From Bartonella massiliensis (GTDB taxonomy: Bacteria > Pseudomonadota > Alphaproteobacteria > Rhizobiales > Rhizobiaceae), in NCBI RefSeq assembly GCF_902150025.1, contig NZ_CABFVS010000015.1, forward strand, positions 47,362 through 111,361: a stretch of DNA of 64,000 nt, read 5' to 3'. This document shows, piece by piece, positions 46,707-56,142 of the stretch. Made by a program: the position numbers and the translations under genes. The notes below the pieces were generated by a model, which had not been told where the DNA came from, did not search any database, and saw nothing but the letters and a program-made list of their open reading frames with translations. Every line of letters begins with the position of its first letter. The stretch's first letter is position 1.

Positions 46707-47661
46707 TATAAACCCCCATCCTTCTTAATAACTCTTCCCGTAATTGTTCTTCTTTTTGCCGCCCATATGCATGCGTAGGCTTTTGCCTTGACGGATCAAT
46801 TAAGGGCGTTAAATCGGTAGGGTGCGCTCCAGATGAAGAAAACCCTGCTATCATTGGTTGTTGCATCATTTGCTGGTGTATCATCTGTTCTTTTTGATTT
46901 TGTGCATCTGCATTGTGTCTGATCAAATCAACCAGATTCATCATCCCCTTTTTTAAAGCACCGGTATCAACAGCATTTGATTGCAATGGCAGGGTTTTCA
47001 TAGCCTGTCCTGTTAGATCACCTCCACTTTCTGGTGCCATTATTCTGTTTGGTAATTCCATATCATATGCCATTGATTGATCACCCTGCACCGCCTGTTT
47101 CAGCCTTTCAATCCCACGCAAAGGAGAGACTTCATTTGGTGCACTCTGCCAATTGCCTTGGCTTTGTTGTGTCATACCATTCGAAGCCTCTGCTGTTTTA
47201 TTGTAAAGCCCATAAATATGATTCATAAAATCCCCTGCCGTTGCTTCCCCATTTCCCCCGTTAAGGACAACTGCTTGACGCCCTAAAAGTTGGCTTGCTG
47301 GCATCTTTGGATTTTTGATAAGTTTTACAGCCCCTGCTGGTCCTTGTTGATGTGCAAGATAAAGCTCTGCTTCTGAAGGCTGTCTGCCTAATGCTGTGGC
47401 TAAATAACGTGTATTGTCCTTCGTTAACCGTGCCATAGCATCGGTTGCTTGAAAGGGATCAAACTTATCATTGAGTTGATATTGTTTTGCTGTTGAATCG
47501 AGAAATTGATACAGTCCCCCTGCACTGCTTTTGTTATTTTTTGCATTGGGATTACCGTTACTTTCTATTATGGCTACCCGTTCAAGAAAGCTTTCTGGCA
47601 AACCATATTTTTCTGCTGCCTGTGAAATGGCACGCTGCACATTGGGATGAAAATTGATCAT
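46699..47661 (-). CDS. Phage virion lytic transglycosylase (SLT domain)
   Basis: The first 150 residues form an SLT-like domain: catalytic Glu33 in VAIIESNGNP, then SSAGGLYQFLDSTAKQY and a LYLAHQQGPAGAVKLI segment. The rest is Gln- and Met-rich and shows no domain. Podoviruses carry such enzymes in the virion to make a hole in peptidoglycan during DNA entry, and the position after two large internal-protein genes supports that. It begins with ATG at the preceding stop. Confidence 0.85.
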   Translation of the reverse strand: MINFHPNVQRAISQAAEKYGLPESFLERVAIIESNGNPNAKNNKSSAGGLYQFLDSTAKQYQLNDKFDPFQATDAMARLTKDNTRYLATALGRQPSEAELYLAHQQGPAGAVKLIKNPKMPASQLLGRQAVVLNGGNGEATAGDFMNHIYGLYNKTAEASNGMTQQSQGNWQSAPNEVSPLRGIERLKQAVQGDQSMAYDMELPNRIMAPESGGDLTGQAMKTLPLQSNAVDTGALKKGMMNLVDLIRHNADAQNQKEQMIHQQMMQQPMIAGFSSSGAHPTDLTPLIDPSRQKPTHAYGRQKEEQLREELLRRMGVYNV

Positions 47662-50060
47662 TAGTTTATAACCGTTCTATCAGCACTGCTATTCAAAATA
47701 ATGCCAAGGAAATTAATGAATTTTGTGTGATCTTCTTTAGTGATTAAGCGTTTCTTTTCCGCTTCGTGAAACTTCTTAATTAATTCAACGGCTTTTTCTC
47801 TTGCCAACCCAAACTCCCCTTTTTCCTGCGCTGTTATGAGAGCCGCAATATCTCTTTCAGTCTCTCTATGAACGCCTAAGAGTTTGCGCCAACATTCTCT
47901 TGCGAAAGTTGTTATGGCTGCCTTGATAAGGTGAAGCTTTCCTCCACTTACGGCTTGTTCTACTGCCTTTTCTTCGGCTTCCCCCATATGGTTTGGCATT
48001 CGTGCAAAAAGCCTTGTTCTTTCCACTTCTGGTCGTAAAATTTTCATAAGCTGTTTTGCTTTATCCTCACCAAAAGCCTGCTGTAATTTTTCTTGACCAT
48101 TTTTTGTGTCAAACAAACTCAAAAGATTATGTTCAAAATTCCTTGCATTACCAGCGGCATGCTCTATTTGCGATCGTACACCTTTTTGAAAGGCATCTTT
48201 TTCCATTAACCCCAAATCTGAAAGTTGACTGTTGATTGTATCAAGATCAACATTCTTCTTTAGAGCTTGTTTTCCTTGTTCTAAGGCATCCCCGATAGTA
48301 CGCTCGTCATAATAAATTTTCCGTGCCTTCGTATAATCTGGAGATGACGTATCCAAAACATCCAAAATGCGTTGTTTGAAATCAGTCAAATCTCGAGCAT
48401 ATCCCCACTTTCCTTTGATACGAGCAGCGTTAATTTGGTCATCCAAAACCTCTTTCATTTTATGTAAAATCCGCATATTCAGCTTTGGATATCCATTGCT
48501 CCCTATAACGTTTGCATCCACTTCATTGGGCATTTGTGCAATTGCTTTTTTGTATGCTTTTTGGAAAGCGGGGGTTTCTTGCAAGCGCGATAAATCTTCA
48601 CGAACAGCATTGGAAATGGGTGAAGCTTTTGCTCTTTCATAAAATGGTTCAGCTTTTTTCTGTGCCTGCTTGATAATTTCTTTCTTTAAATCAAGTGTAT
48701 CTACTTTAGCCCCCATAGCCTCTGTCAATGCATCCTTTACCCGTGTAGCACTCGCATCTTGTCTTTCATTCAAACGATTACTTATGAGTGAATAGGTATC
48801 AGAATCTTTTTTTGCCGCCCTAAAAGCTCTCGCAGAAAGACCATCATGAAGATCAATAATCATTGAATCAAGACCACGCTGTCTTAATGCACTCTCAAGC
48901 TTATCAACACCTTCATCCCCTAAGGTGCGGCTTACATCTCTAAGTGCTCTATTGCTTATTTGAAATGCCTCTTTTTCTGGCATTTGCGCTGCTTTTGCCG
49001 CCATTTCAGCTGGACTTATAGGACCTCTCAATGCTGCTTTAAGTGATTTTGTCATAAAAGGTGTTACTTTTGATACACCACTGGCAACAAATGGCGTTGC
49101 AGCACCTAACCCTGCACCAAACCCAGCAGACACTAAAGTATCTCCAAGCCCCTCACCCTCACCACTGCCTGCTATCCCTCCATAAATGGCGCCGGTTTTT
49201 ACAGCACGCCCTAAGCTAAACTTTGCCGCCTCTTTACTTGCTACAGCCTTCATCGCCGCTTCACCCGCCGCCTTTGCCGCTGTTCGTTCTGCTCCCTCTA
49301 CTAGAGCAGATTGCAACGCCCTTTCTCCTGCTGCTAAAGCTTTACTGGTTATTTGTGCTCCTGCAGCTGCTGTTTGATTCCCTGCTGTTTTTTCTACTGC
49401 ATATCTTGCAATTTGTTTTGTCCCGTCTAAAAAAGCTTTACCGGTTATTTTTGCCCCCATTGCTGCTGATCGACCTTTCGAAAGAGCAAGCGCAGAACGA
49501 GCAACAGCATTTATTCCTGCGGGTACGCGCGCAATAAGTCCTGGACCAAACATGCCCGCTACAGCACCGGTTATATTCCCGCCAAGAGACGCATAAAAAT
49601 GATCTCGGTTCGCCGCTCTTTGATAATCCCGCCATCGCTTTGTCACTTCATTATATTTTTTGACCGCATCTTTATCTCCCCTCCAATAATTAATAGGTCC
49701 TGCCGCTAATATTCCCGCCAGTTCATCATCATAGCCTAAGGTTAACCCGTGAAGTGCTCCCCAACCAAGAGCACCAGTAGCACTTGGGTGTGGCCCCTCT
49801 TCTTCTGTCATTGTTTCATTTGGCAAAACACTTTGACGCTGTTTTAATGGATCATTCTTTTGGGCTGCTGCAATTTTTCCCCATATATCTTTATCGGTAA
49901 TATGACCAATAATAGGAGAATTGTAATAATTGGTATCAATTAACTCCTTATCAACAGAGTTAATAAGGGGATTCTTACCATTTTTGAAATCTGAAATATG
50001 TCCAATAATTTCACCAATTTCACCATTTTTATCAGGAATAGGGCGTCTCAATTCAGCCAT
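47661..50060 (-). CDS. Large phage internal (ejection) protein candidate
   Basis: About 800 residues, with a region near residues 190-350 rich in Ala/Gly/Ser without charge (AGMFGPGLIARVPAGINAVARSALALSKG and later SAGFGAGLGAATPFVASGV), which could insert in membranes. The C-terminal half is highly charged and helical. Start 50060 was chosen because AAGGA lies about 9 bases before this ATG, and it avoids overlap with the previous gene; TTG/ATG starts 36 and 27 bases upstream are less likely. Position between tail and lytic genes fits a protein injected to form the DNA conduit, as gp16/gp20 in P22. No sequence match to a known ejection protein was recognised. Confidence 0.65.
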   Translation of the reverse strand: MAELRRPIPDKNGEIGEIIGHISDFKNGKNPLINSVDKELIDTNYYNSPIIGHITDKDIWGKIAAAQKNDPLKQRQSVLPNETMTEEEGPHPSATGALGWGALHGLTLGYDDELAGILAAGPINYWRGDKDAVKKYNEVTKRWRDYQRAANRDHFYASLGGNITGAVAGMFGPGLIARVPAGINAVARSALALSKGRSAAMGAKITGKAFLDGTKQIARYAVEKTAGNQTAAAGAQITSKALAAGERALQSALVEGAERTAAKAAGEAAMKAVASKEAAKFSLGRAVKTGAIYGGIAGSGEGEGLGDTLVSAGFGAGLGAATPFVASGVSKVTPFMTKSLKAALRGPISPAEMAAKAAQMPEKEAFQISNRALRDVSRTLGDEGVDKLESALRQRGLDSMIIDLHDGLSARAFRAAKKDSDTYSLISNRLNERQDASATRVKDALTEAMGAKVDTLDLKKEIIKQAQKKAEPFYERAKASPISNAVREDLSRLQETPAFQKAYKKAIAQMPNEVDANVIGSNGYPKLNMRILHKMKEVLDDQINAARIKGKWGYARDLTDFKQRILDVLDTSSPDYTKARKIYYDERTIGDALEQGKQALKKNVDLDTINSQLSDLGLMEKDAFQKGVRSQIEHAAGNARNFEHNLLSLFDTKNGQEKLQQAFGEDKAKQLMKILRPEVERTRLFARMPNHMGEAEEKAVEQAVSGGKLHLIKAAITTFARECWRKLLGVHRETERDIAALITAQEKGEFGLAREKAVELIKKFHEAEKKRLITKEDHTKFINFLGIILNSSADRTVIN

Positions 50061-50064
50061 TTGT

Positions 50065-51963
50065 TCATTTCCTTCTAATGTAGCCATTATGATCAATAAA
50101 AATTTGACCTTCTTTCATCGCTTTTACTTGCTCTGCTCGTGTTACGAATTCCGGCATATTTCGCTCTTGCTGCGTATTATTGTTCTTATAAGCATCTTCC
50201 CCATAAGCAGCGCGAACAAGTTCGTATGTTGCCTCTGCACCACCAAAAAGAATTGCCCGCGTTGCTGCATTCGATTTATTGAAAGTATCGATAACGGTTT
50301 TTAAAGATTTCTTCATCTGTTCTGCGGTAAGATCTTGATAGAGTGCCGCTACAGAGTTTTGTAAAGCTTGCAATTCCATATTCGACAAATTCCCAAAGCC
50401 AGATGCGCCATTTGGTGAAAATGCTTTTGCTTTTCTCAAGGCATCAAGCCCGATACTTGCCTTTAATGAATCAAGCATATGACCAAAATCTTTTGCCTTA
50501 GAATTAGGAACAAACGACCCCAAAGAACCCGTGAAACCAACAACATGTGGGTGTTTCTCAACAATTTCTAGCAATTCTTTAGATGCCGAGAGTATACGAT
50601 TTGACCTATCCGCTGTTTCCAGAATTTGCATTTGCAATTGCTGTTCTTCACGCTCCTGCTTCTTCTGCTCTTGGATTAATTTATGCTCTGCACCACTGCC
50701 CGTAATTAGCATCGCACGTACACCACCGGCTGCATTTTCATCCTTAACATACATATAGCCAGCTTCAGGCTTTGACAGCATGCTACTCATATCCCCTCCT
50801 AATCCAGAAGCTGTAGAACGCTGTCCCCCTTGTACGGGTATAATTTTCCCTGTGCTTGTTGAAACTTGGAAAGCCATATCCTCTGGCAATCCCTGTTCTG
50901 CCTTTTCTTCTGCTGTGAGTGTTCTATAACCTTCTTGAGGACTTAACGTGCTCCCTATGACTTTTTGAGCAAGATCTGGATACTGTGCAATCGCTTGTGC
51001 ATCTTCATCACTATACCCTTTTGAACGCAAAAACTCTAAAGTTTTCTGACTATCGTTTGCTTGAGGACTTAACGTACTGCCAATCATTTTCATGGCAAGA
51101 TCTGGATATTGCATAATCGCTTGCGCATCTTCATCACTATATCCTTTAGACTGTAAAAATTGCAAAGTTTGTTGATGTTGTGCACGTTCCTTGTTGCCCT
51201 GCCGCATAAGGATAGATGCATTTGAAAAACTTTCCCGTGGTGTTCTTCCTAACGCAAGCCCCGCAAAAAAATCCATTAAATGCTCGGAAAATTCTGAATG
51301 TCTAAAACGGTCCCATAAGCTCTTTGGATTTGCACCTGTCTGTACAAAATTATCAAGTGAATTTATATAATCTGTTTTCTGTTTAAGACCATCACTTGCA
51401 CTTAAATGTTCCTCTTCTGGCAAATGTGCATTCAAAGATTTTTCTTCTGGTATCGGCGCCTTAAGAAAACTTTCTTGATCATTTTCTGAATCATTTTCCA
51501 AAGGTTTTTCTGCCATAGATTTTTCATTAAGTTGAGCAATATAATTCATCGCCTCTTTTTGTTGTCGCCCTGCTTCATCTTCATTCGGTTTATCAATATT
51601 GGCAACAAATGGAGATTGAAGAATCATTGATTGAATGCCGCTCTGCTCTGCAAAACCACGTGTATCTTGCTCTGGTGCTTCTTGTATTTTAACAGTATCC
51701 TTTGAAACATCCGGTAAAGGGGGCATTTGGCGTTTTAAATCATCCGTAGACATAATTAACTCTGCTGGCGTTTTTTTCCCTACCTCTTGTGTTCCCCCTT
51801 CAGTCCCACGAATAAGCTCTATAAGATTCAGTTTTTGTGGATTATTTTCCCCTTCAGTTTTCTCAAAAGGGTTTCTACTAAAAGCAGCGTGTTCCAATGC
51901 TTTGCGCTTTCTATAGGCTTTTTCACGCTCTAGTGCATTTAATTCTTCTCGCAAAAACATCAT
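50065..51963 (-). CDS. Phage protein with tandem 40-residue repeat, probable internal virion protein
   Basis: This 632-residue protein has a charged N-terminus (MMFLREELNALEREKAYRKRK) and a tandem duplication near residues 270-345: each copy has LxSKGYSDEDAQAI, QYPDLA and IGSTLSPQ. A helical C-terminal part follows. No known domain was recognised. The start overlaps the preceding stop as ATGATG. It is followed directly by the larger ejection protein candidate, so the two may act together in DNA delivery. Confidence 0.65.
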   Translation of the reverse strand: MMFLREELNALEREKAYRKRKALEHAAFSRNPFEKTEGENNPQKLNLIELIRGTEGGTQEVGKKTPAELIMSTDDLKRQMPPLPDVSKDTVKIQEAPEQDTRGFAEQSGIQSMILQSPFVANIDKPNEDEAGRQQKEAMNYIAQLNEKSMAEKPLENDSENDQESFLKAPIPEEKSLNAHLPEEEHLSASDGLKQKTDYINSLDNFVQTGANPKSLWDRFRHSEFSEHLMDFFAGLALGRTPRESFSNASILMRQGNKERAQHQQTLQFLQSKGYSDEDAQAIMQYPDLAMKMIGSTLSPQANDSQKTLEFLRSKGYSDEDAQAIAQYPDLAQKVIGSTLSPQEGYRTLTAEEKAEQGLPEDMAFQVSTSTGKIIPVQGGQRSTASGLGGDMSSMLSKPEAGYMYVKDENAAGGVRAMLITGSGAEHKLIQEQKKQEREEQQLQMQILETADRSNRILSASKELLEIVEKHPHVVGFTGSLGSFVPNSKAKDFGHMLDSLKASIGLDALRKAKAFSPNGASGFGNLSNMELQALQNSVAALYQDLTAEQMKKSLKTVIDTFNKSNAATRAILFGGAEATYELVRAAYGEDAYKNNNTQQERNMPEFVTRAEQVKAMKEGQIFIDHNGYIRRK

Positions 51964-53015
51964 TGCACCCTTTCCATTTCAAATCCAAGTTTTCCATAAT
52001 CAACGTGCAAAAAGCCTGTGGTATCATTATAGATAACCGCTTCAGGTTTTGTCCTCAAAAGGTCTTGTGCCATCACACCACGATAACGCTCTGGAAAGCC
52101 CTTGTAGTTATATTCATAGAGTTGATAGCCATTTCTCTGTCCAGCTTCTGTGATGTTTTCTTTCGCTCTTCTATCGCTAAGCCCAGCAAAAGTACCAAGA
52201 ATGGTTCCAACATTTCCAACAATTTCCCATGGATTGGGTTTTGGTTGCGGCGTAAATTGTGTTGTCTGCCCCGTTTGTGTTCCATAGTTTCCAGCAACAG
52301 CTCCCCCCGCTGCAAGCAACTTGCTTAAATGATCCCAATCAAGATTGTTCTTCTGCTCCCATTTTTGGCGCTCTTCATCTAATTGACGTTGCTTATTAGC
52401 ATCCATCAAACTACCACCAGCCAAAGCATTGATATTTGCCTGACTTTGACCTTGAAAAAAGTTATTAGCACCAGCCAACTGATTTTGATTGGCTTGATCA
52501 ATAAGACTATTGGCATTCATCATATTGTTGACGTCTTGGTTATATTGCTGTGACAATGCCCCTGTTGCTATACCCCCCAACTCATCTGCCAAAACACCCG
52601 TATGCGCCCCAGAACCATAACGCCCTGCTCCTGCTAGAGAACTATTAATAGAGTTTGTTGCCTTGTTTAAAGCGTTTTGAAGGGCTTCATTAAAATAAGG
52701 ATTATTGCCTATCTGCTGCCCAGAAGCCATGTCATTCAAATTTTTGCTTGTGACATTTTGTCCTGTTGCCAATCCATTTAAAGTGCTGTTTTGATAATTA
52801 TAGGCATTGTTATTCAGCCCATTAATCGCGTTTTTTGTTTGATCACTTAAACCTGCAACACGCTGCCCCTCATAAACAGCCTTTCCGCTGCCTTGATTAT
52901 AAAAATTCATGGCATCTTGAGCTGCACGTTGAAAGATACCTTTTGCCCATTCAGGTGGTGCATTTGTTTGTGTGGTATTTTGCGTCGTCTGAATTGGTTT
53001 TGAACTTTTTCCCAT
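51960..53015 (-). CDS. Phage protein with C-terminal peptidase S74-type chaperone domain
   Basis: The N-terminal two thirds are Asn/Gln/Ala-rich and helical. The C-terminal 70 residues show the intramolecular chaperone pattern SDRRAKENITEAG, YEYNYKG, YRGVMAQDLL and PEAVIYNDTTGFLHVDYG. Such domains help trimeric virion proteins fold and often cut themselves off at a Ser in LSDRR-like sequence; here the match is LSDRRAKEN. In alphaproteobacterial podoviruses this protein sits in the tail-needle or internal protein cluster. Exact structural role not known. Confidence 0.8.
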   Translation of the reverse strand: MGKSSKPIQTTQNTTQTNAPPEWAKGIFQRAAQDAMNFYNQGSGKAVYEGQRVAGLSDQTKNAINGLNNNAYNYQNSTLNGLATGQNVTSKNLNDMASGQQIGNNPYFNEALQNALNKATNSINSSLAGAGRYGSGAHTGVLADELGGIATGALSQQYNQDVNNMMNANSLIDQANQNQLAGANNFFQGQSQANINALAGGSLMDANKQRQLDEERQKWEQKNNLDWDHLSKLLAAGGAVAGNYGTQTGQTTQFTPQPKPNPWEIVGNVGTILGTFAGLSDRRAKENITEAGQRNGYQLYEYNYKGFPERYRGVMAQDLLRTKPEAVIYNDTTGFLHVDYGKLGFEMERVQ

Positions 53016-53016
53016 A

Positions 53017-53445
53017 TTAAAGCTGCTTTCTATATTCTAAAAGATTAACGAAATATCCATGCGATTTAAGCGACTTTTCCCACCCACGCCGACCGATAAT
53101 GATAAGCTCTTTCGCTCCTTTTTCTTTATAATAGGCTTCAATTTGGGAAATAAGCTTTGCTAATGTCTTCCCTCCTTTTCCCCCAAGTGTGACAATAACC
53201 GCCCGCAAAACTCCAGTAACGAGTTCTTGTAGTTCTGTTGTAACATGCGCCATAAAGTTTTCATTCTCATCTACGATAATCCAAAGAAGCTTTTCCCCTT
53301 TCAAAATATCGTTTAAAATGCTCTGCGTGGTATAGTCATCAGGAAACTTTTTTTGAAAATAAGATATTGATTTGATAACATTATCTAAATAGGGTGCCAT
53401 TTTTTCAGCACTCCATTTTTCCGTGTTATAAATTTTGAAATTCAT
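53017..53445 (-). CDS. GNAT-like phage protein in the structural operon
   Basis: This 142-residue protein has a fold pattern like GNAT acetyltransferases (LWIIVDENENFMAHVTTEL beta pair, VTLGGKGGKTLAKLI near the acetyl-CoA loop, and GAKELIIIGRRGWEKSLKSHGY at the end). Similar small genes occur between tail genes of many phages. It overlaps the propeller-like gene upstream by 4 bases. A catalytic role is not shown. Confidence 0.6.
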   Translation of the reverse strand: MNFKIYNTEKWSAEKMAPYLDNVIKSISYFQKKFPDDYTTQSILNDILKGEKLLWIIVDENENFMAHVTTELQELVTGVLRAVIVTLGGKGGKTLAKLISQIEAYYKEKGAKELIIIGRRGWEKSLKSHGYFVNLLEYRKQL

Positions 53446-54899
53446 CTTATGCCTGCGGGTTTCAATGTCACATCAAAGCCTGTTATATGAGTCCATGGCG
53501 TGCCTTCAGGTATTCTAAGTCGCAAAGCATGATAACGCGCCCTAGAGCGGATATTGTACATCCCACTGCTATAGCCCGCATAACGTTCTTTCGCCCAATT
53601 TAATTTATTTCTATTATCAATGATAAAAGCAGCCCCAACACTTAAAAAGCCATTTGTCGTATCTGCTTGAACAAAAGCTTCACTCATCAGATTTATCTGT
53701 CTTCCTGTATCCCCCACAATTTGTGAAGTAATGACAGCTTCCATAGGCGGACCTGCAAAAAAACCAAAGGTATTATTGGGAATAAATGCTCCCAATATTG
53801 GCGCGCCATTTTGCCACATTTTACTATCAAGAGAAGCCGGTAAATCTCTCAAACGCTCTTTTACTTCGTCTAACCCTTCTAAGGTGTATCCGGCTGCAAA
53901 AAGAGGAAATAAGAGAAGTTTTTGTCCTCTAATAACGCTCCATATCTGTAGCAACCAATCATAAACATAGATATTCATCCCCATAATATCGTCGTTTATA
54001 GAAAAATAAACACGTGAATAGACCGGATCAATACAAGCGTTTATCTCATCAATGGCAAAGTTACTGTAAAGCGTAAAGATAGTCTTATCGACCTTACCAA
54101 AACCGATAGGCAACATTTCACCGGTACTATTGATTTGATAAAAACCATCATCGGAAACAAAGAAAGTATAATCGCCACGACTTGCAATTGCCGTACTGCT
54201 TTTGGCTCCTATTTTATCTTTTATCTTTACAAAGCTAAATATTATTTTAGACCCTGGAACAAAGGTTCCATGATAAATGGCAGAGCGCATAAAAATAAGC
54301 GGATTGGTTGCTTGTGTTGCACCCTGCACATATTCGCCATCTGGAAAATCCTGATAATCGCAATTTTTCTCACCAACCTTCCAGTGTGTTGCATCATTAA
54401 GACCAGACCAATGAACACGATTGGGCTTGTCTGTTAATTTCATCAAACAGACAAAATCTCCCCAAATACGCACAAGCCCAGCACGTGGAGGGTTTCCTTC
54501 TAAATCCTCAAATCTTTCCGACGTCTTTAATGACAGTACTTGCGGTGCATCATTGTTATTAACAGCAATGATATAATCACCAAAAGCAGCAAAAGACCAA
54601 GGTGCCGTTTCATTGGCATGATATTCAATGCCAGACTTGCTAATGTCTTTCCAGCCCCGTGTGCTGTTATCAAAGGCATAAAGCTTTGTCGGTGAACCTA
54701 CAATAATGCGTACACCACTCAATGACCGTACAGCATAGACCCCTAAAATAACATCGGGAAAAGGCTCTGAAACCGGTGCAACATTGGGAAATGGAATATA
54801 GGAATTAGGGGCTGGTAAAACGTTCACTATCTCATTGGAATAACCACTATTAATAAATGCCACATCTGGTCTAAACTCAGCAATAGGAATAAAAGTCAT
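53442..54899 (-). CDS. Phage tail/stabilisation protein (P22 gp10-like position)
   Basis: At 485 residues, with many beta-strand repeats typical of a propeller-like fold (VYAVRSLSGVRIIVGSPTKLYAF, FGDYIIAVNNND), it is similar in size and place to P22 gp10-type tail accessory proteins that close the portal. It overlaps the adaptor gene stop by one base. The assignment is based mainly on order (after the head-tail adaptor) and beta character, not on a motif. Confidence 0.55.
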   Translation of the reverse strand: MTFIPIAEFRPDVAFINSGYSNEIVNVLPAPNSYIPFPNVAPVSEPFPDVILGVYAVRSLSGVRIIVGSPTKLYAFDNSTRGWKDISKSGIEYHANETAPWSFAAFGDYIIAVNNNDAPQVLSLKTSERFEDLEGNPPRAGLVRIWGDFVCLMKLTDKPNRVHWSGLNDATHWKVGEKNCDYQDFPDGEYVQGATQATNPLIFMRSAIYHGTFVPGSKIIFSFVKIKDKIGAKSSTAIASRGDYTFFVSDDGFYQINSTGEMLPIGFGKVDKTIFTLYSNFAIDEINACIDPVYSRVYFSINDDIMGMNIYVYDWLLQIWSVIRGQKLLLFPLFAAGYTLEGLDEVKERLRDLPASLDSKMWQNGAPILGAFIPNNTFGFFAGPPMEAVITSQIVGDTGRQINLMSEAFVQADTTNGFLSVGAAFIIDNRNKLNWAKERYAGYSSGMYNIRSRARYHALRLRIPEGTPWTHITGFDVTLKPAGIR

Positions 54900-55594
54900 T
54901 AGAAATCCGTGTGTTGAATTTTTAACAAATTCTTGCGCCGTGAAGTCTCAATTTTAAGCGCATCAAGTTGCTCTTGAAACATAGCAAAAGCTGCTGTTGC
55001 CATCTGTGGTTCTTTAATAATATTCGTATAAATTTCATATTTTGCGCGGGTTTTGATCAGTTCATAAGCTTCTAAAAACCATATTGAAGCTTCTTGTGTG
55101 CTCTCAATATCTTTTATCCTCATAGGATCAAGAATAAGCCTGATAGAATAGACGCGGTCTGGGGTTGGATATAAGATAAGCTTTTGTTCAAAATAACTGT
55201 ATTGCGTAGGCATGCCATTGTTACAATCATTTACCCCCTCCATCACAAGAGGATCTACATGCAAAAGCTTTGATTTGTTGTGATTATCCTCATAAATATA
55301 AGCATCAACAATACGTACAGCTTTTGGAATAACTGGATTTTCCGCTGCTCCATAACGGCTTTTCCCCTTTAAAGTGGTCAAAACAACTTCTCGGCTTTCA
55401 TTAAAATAAAAGGGTAATCGTTCACAAAAGCGTAAAGCAGAAAATATCGCCTTTTGAATTTGATCTACATATTCATCCGTTTGATCATCTATCTCATCTT
55501 GAATATCATTCACCATCTGAGCGAAATTTTTCTCATGAGGAAAAATAATCCCTTTTTCTCCAATCGGACCACTTGTCTGTATGATTATTGTCAT
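54899..55594 (-). CDS. Phage head-to-tail adaptor candidate (P22 gp4-like)
   Basis: From the chosen ATG the product has about 231 residues, mostly alpha helical (FAQMVNDIQDEIDDQTDEYVDQIQKAIFSALRF), as in tail accessory factor gp4-type adaptors that bind the portal. GAGGG lies 6 bases before the ATG at 55594; the longer ORF start lacks a site. It lies between the 151-residue protein and the gp10-like protein, the right order for an adaptor. Confidence 0.6.
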   Translation of the reverse strand: MTIIIQTSGPIGEKGIIFPHEKNFAQMVNDIQDEIDDQTDEYVDQIQKAIFSALRFCERLPFYFNESREVVLTTLKGKSRYGAAENPVIPKAVRIVDAYIYEDNHNKSKLLHVDPLVMEGVNDCNNGMPTQYSYFEQKLILYPTPDRVYSIRLILDPMRIKDIESTQEASIWFLEAYELIKTRAKYEIYTNIIKEPQMATAAFAMFQEQLDALKIETSRRKNLLKIQHTDF

Positions 55595-55665
55595 ATCACC
55601 CTCTTCCAAACATTTGGGGGACGAAAGGAACAAACGCCCCCCTTGTCTTTCATGTTCCTCTGCCT

Positions 55666-56115
55666 TTAGCGATTGGTGTAAAATTCAACAATCACCTCTG
55701 CCTCCCCTTTGGTGCTTTTCTTATCTCGTGTCATATAAATCGCATTTTCAAATTCTAATGGAACATCTCGTGTCTCCGCAGGAATGTACAGATTACCATC
55801 GTTAGATTGCGAAAGATTTGTCTCTCCATAATCATTACCATAAGGCTCTTTTCCAAAATTAGCTGTTACGTCTTCAAAATCCTCTATGACGTAAGCGGTA
55901 ATGCTTTTGATAAAAGCCCCGCGGGGTAGAACACCAATTTTCGTTATCAACCCTTGGTCTGTACATTGAACACGCGCTCGACAAAAACTAACCTGCTGTG
56001 TACAATTGTTGCGTCCTTGTAAAATAGGAGGCAACCCCTCATCGATCATAGCAACTGTTTCATCATTTTCCTGTATACTTGGTGACTTTTCTGCCATAGG
56101 TTTTTCTGCCATCAT
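55666..56115 (-). CDS. Phage structural protein of unknown function
   Basis: The product (about 149 residues) begins with an acidic, low-complexity segment and continues as a beta-rich domain (TKIGVLPRGAFIKSITAYVIEDF). It lies directly after the capsid gene, where head decoration or head-completion proteins are often found. The start has AAAGGA 6 bases upstream. No known domain was recognised. Confidence 0.6.
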   Translation of the reverse strand: MMAEKPMAEKSPSIQENDETVAMIDEGLPPILQGRNNCTQQVSFCRARVQCTDQGLITKIGVLPRGAFIKSITAYVIEDFEDVTANFGKEPYGNDYGETNLSQSNDGNLYIPAETRDVPLEFENAIYMTRDKKSTKGEAEVIVEFYTNR

Positions 56116-56142
56116 TGTCATCCTTTAAAGAAGTTAAAATTG

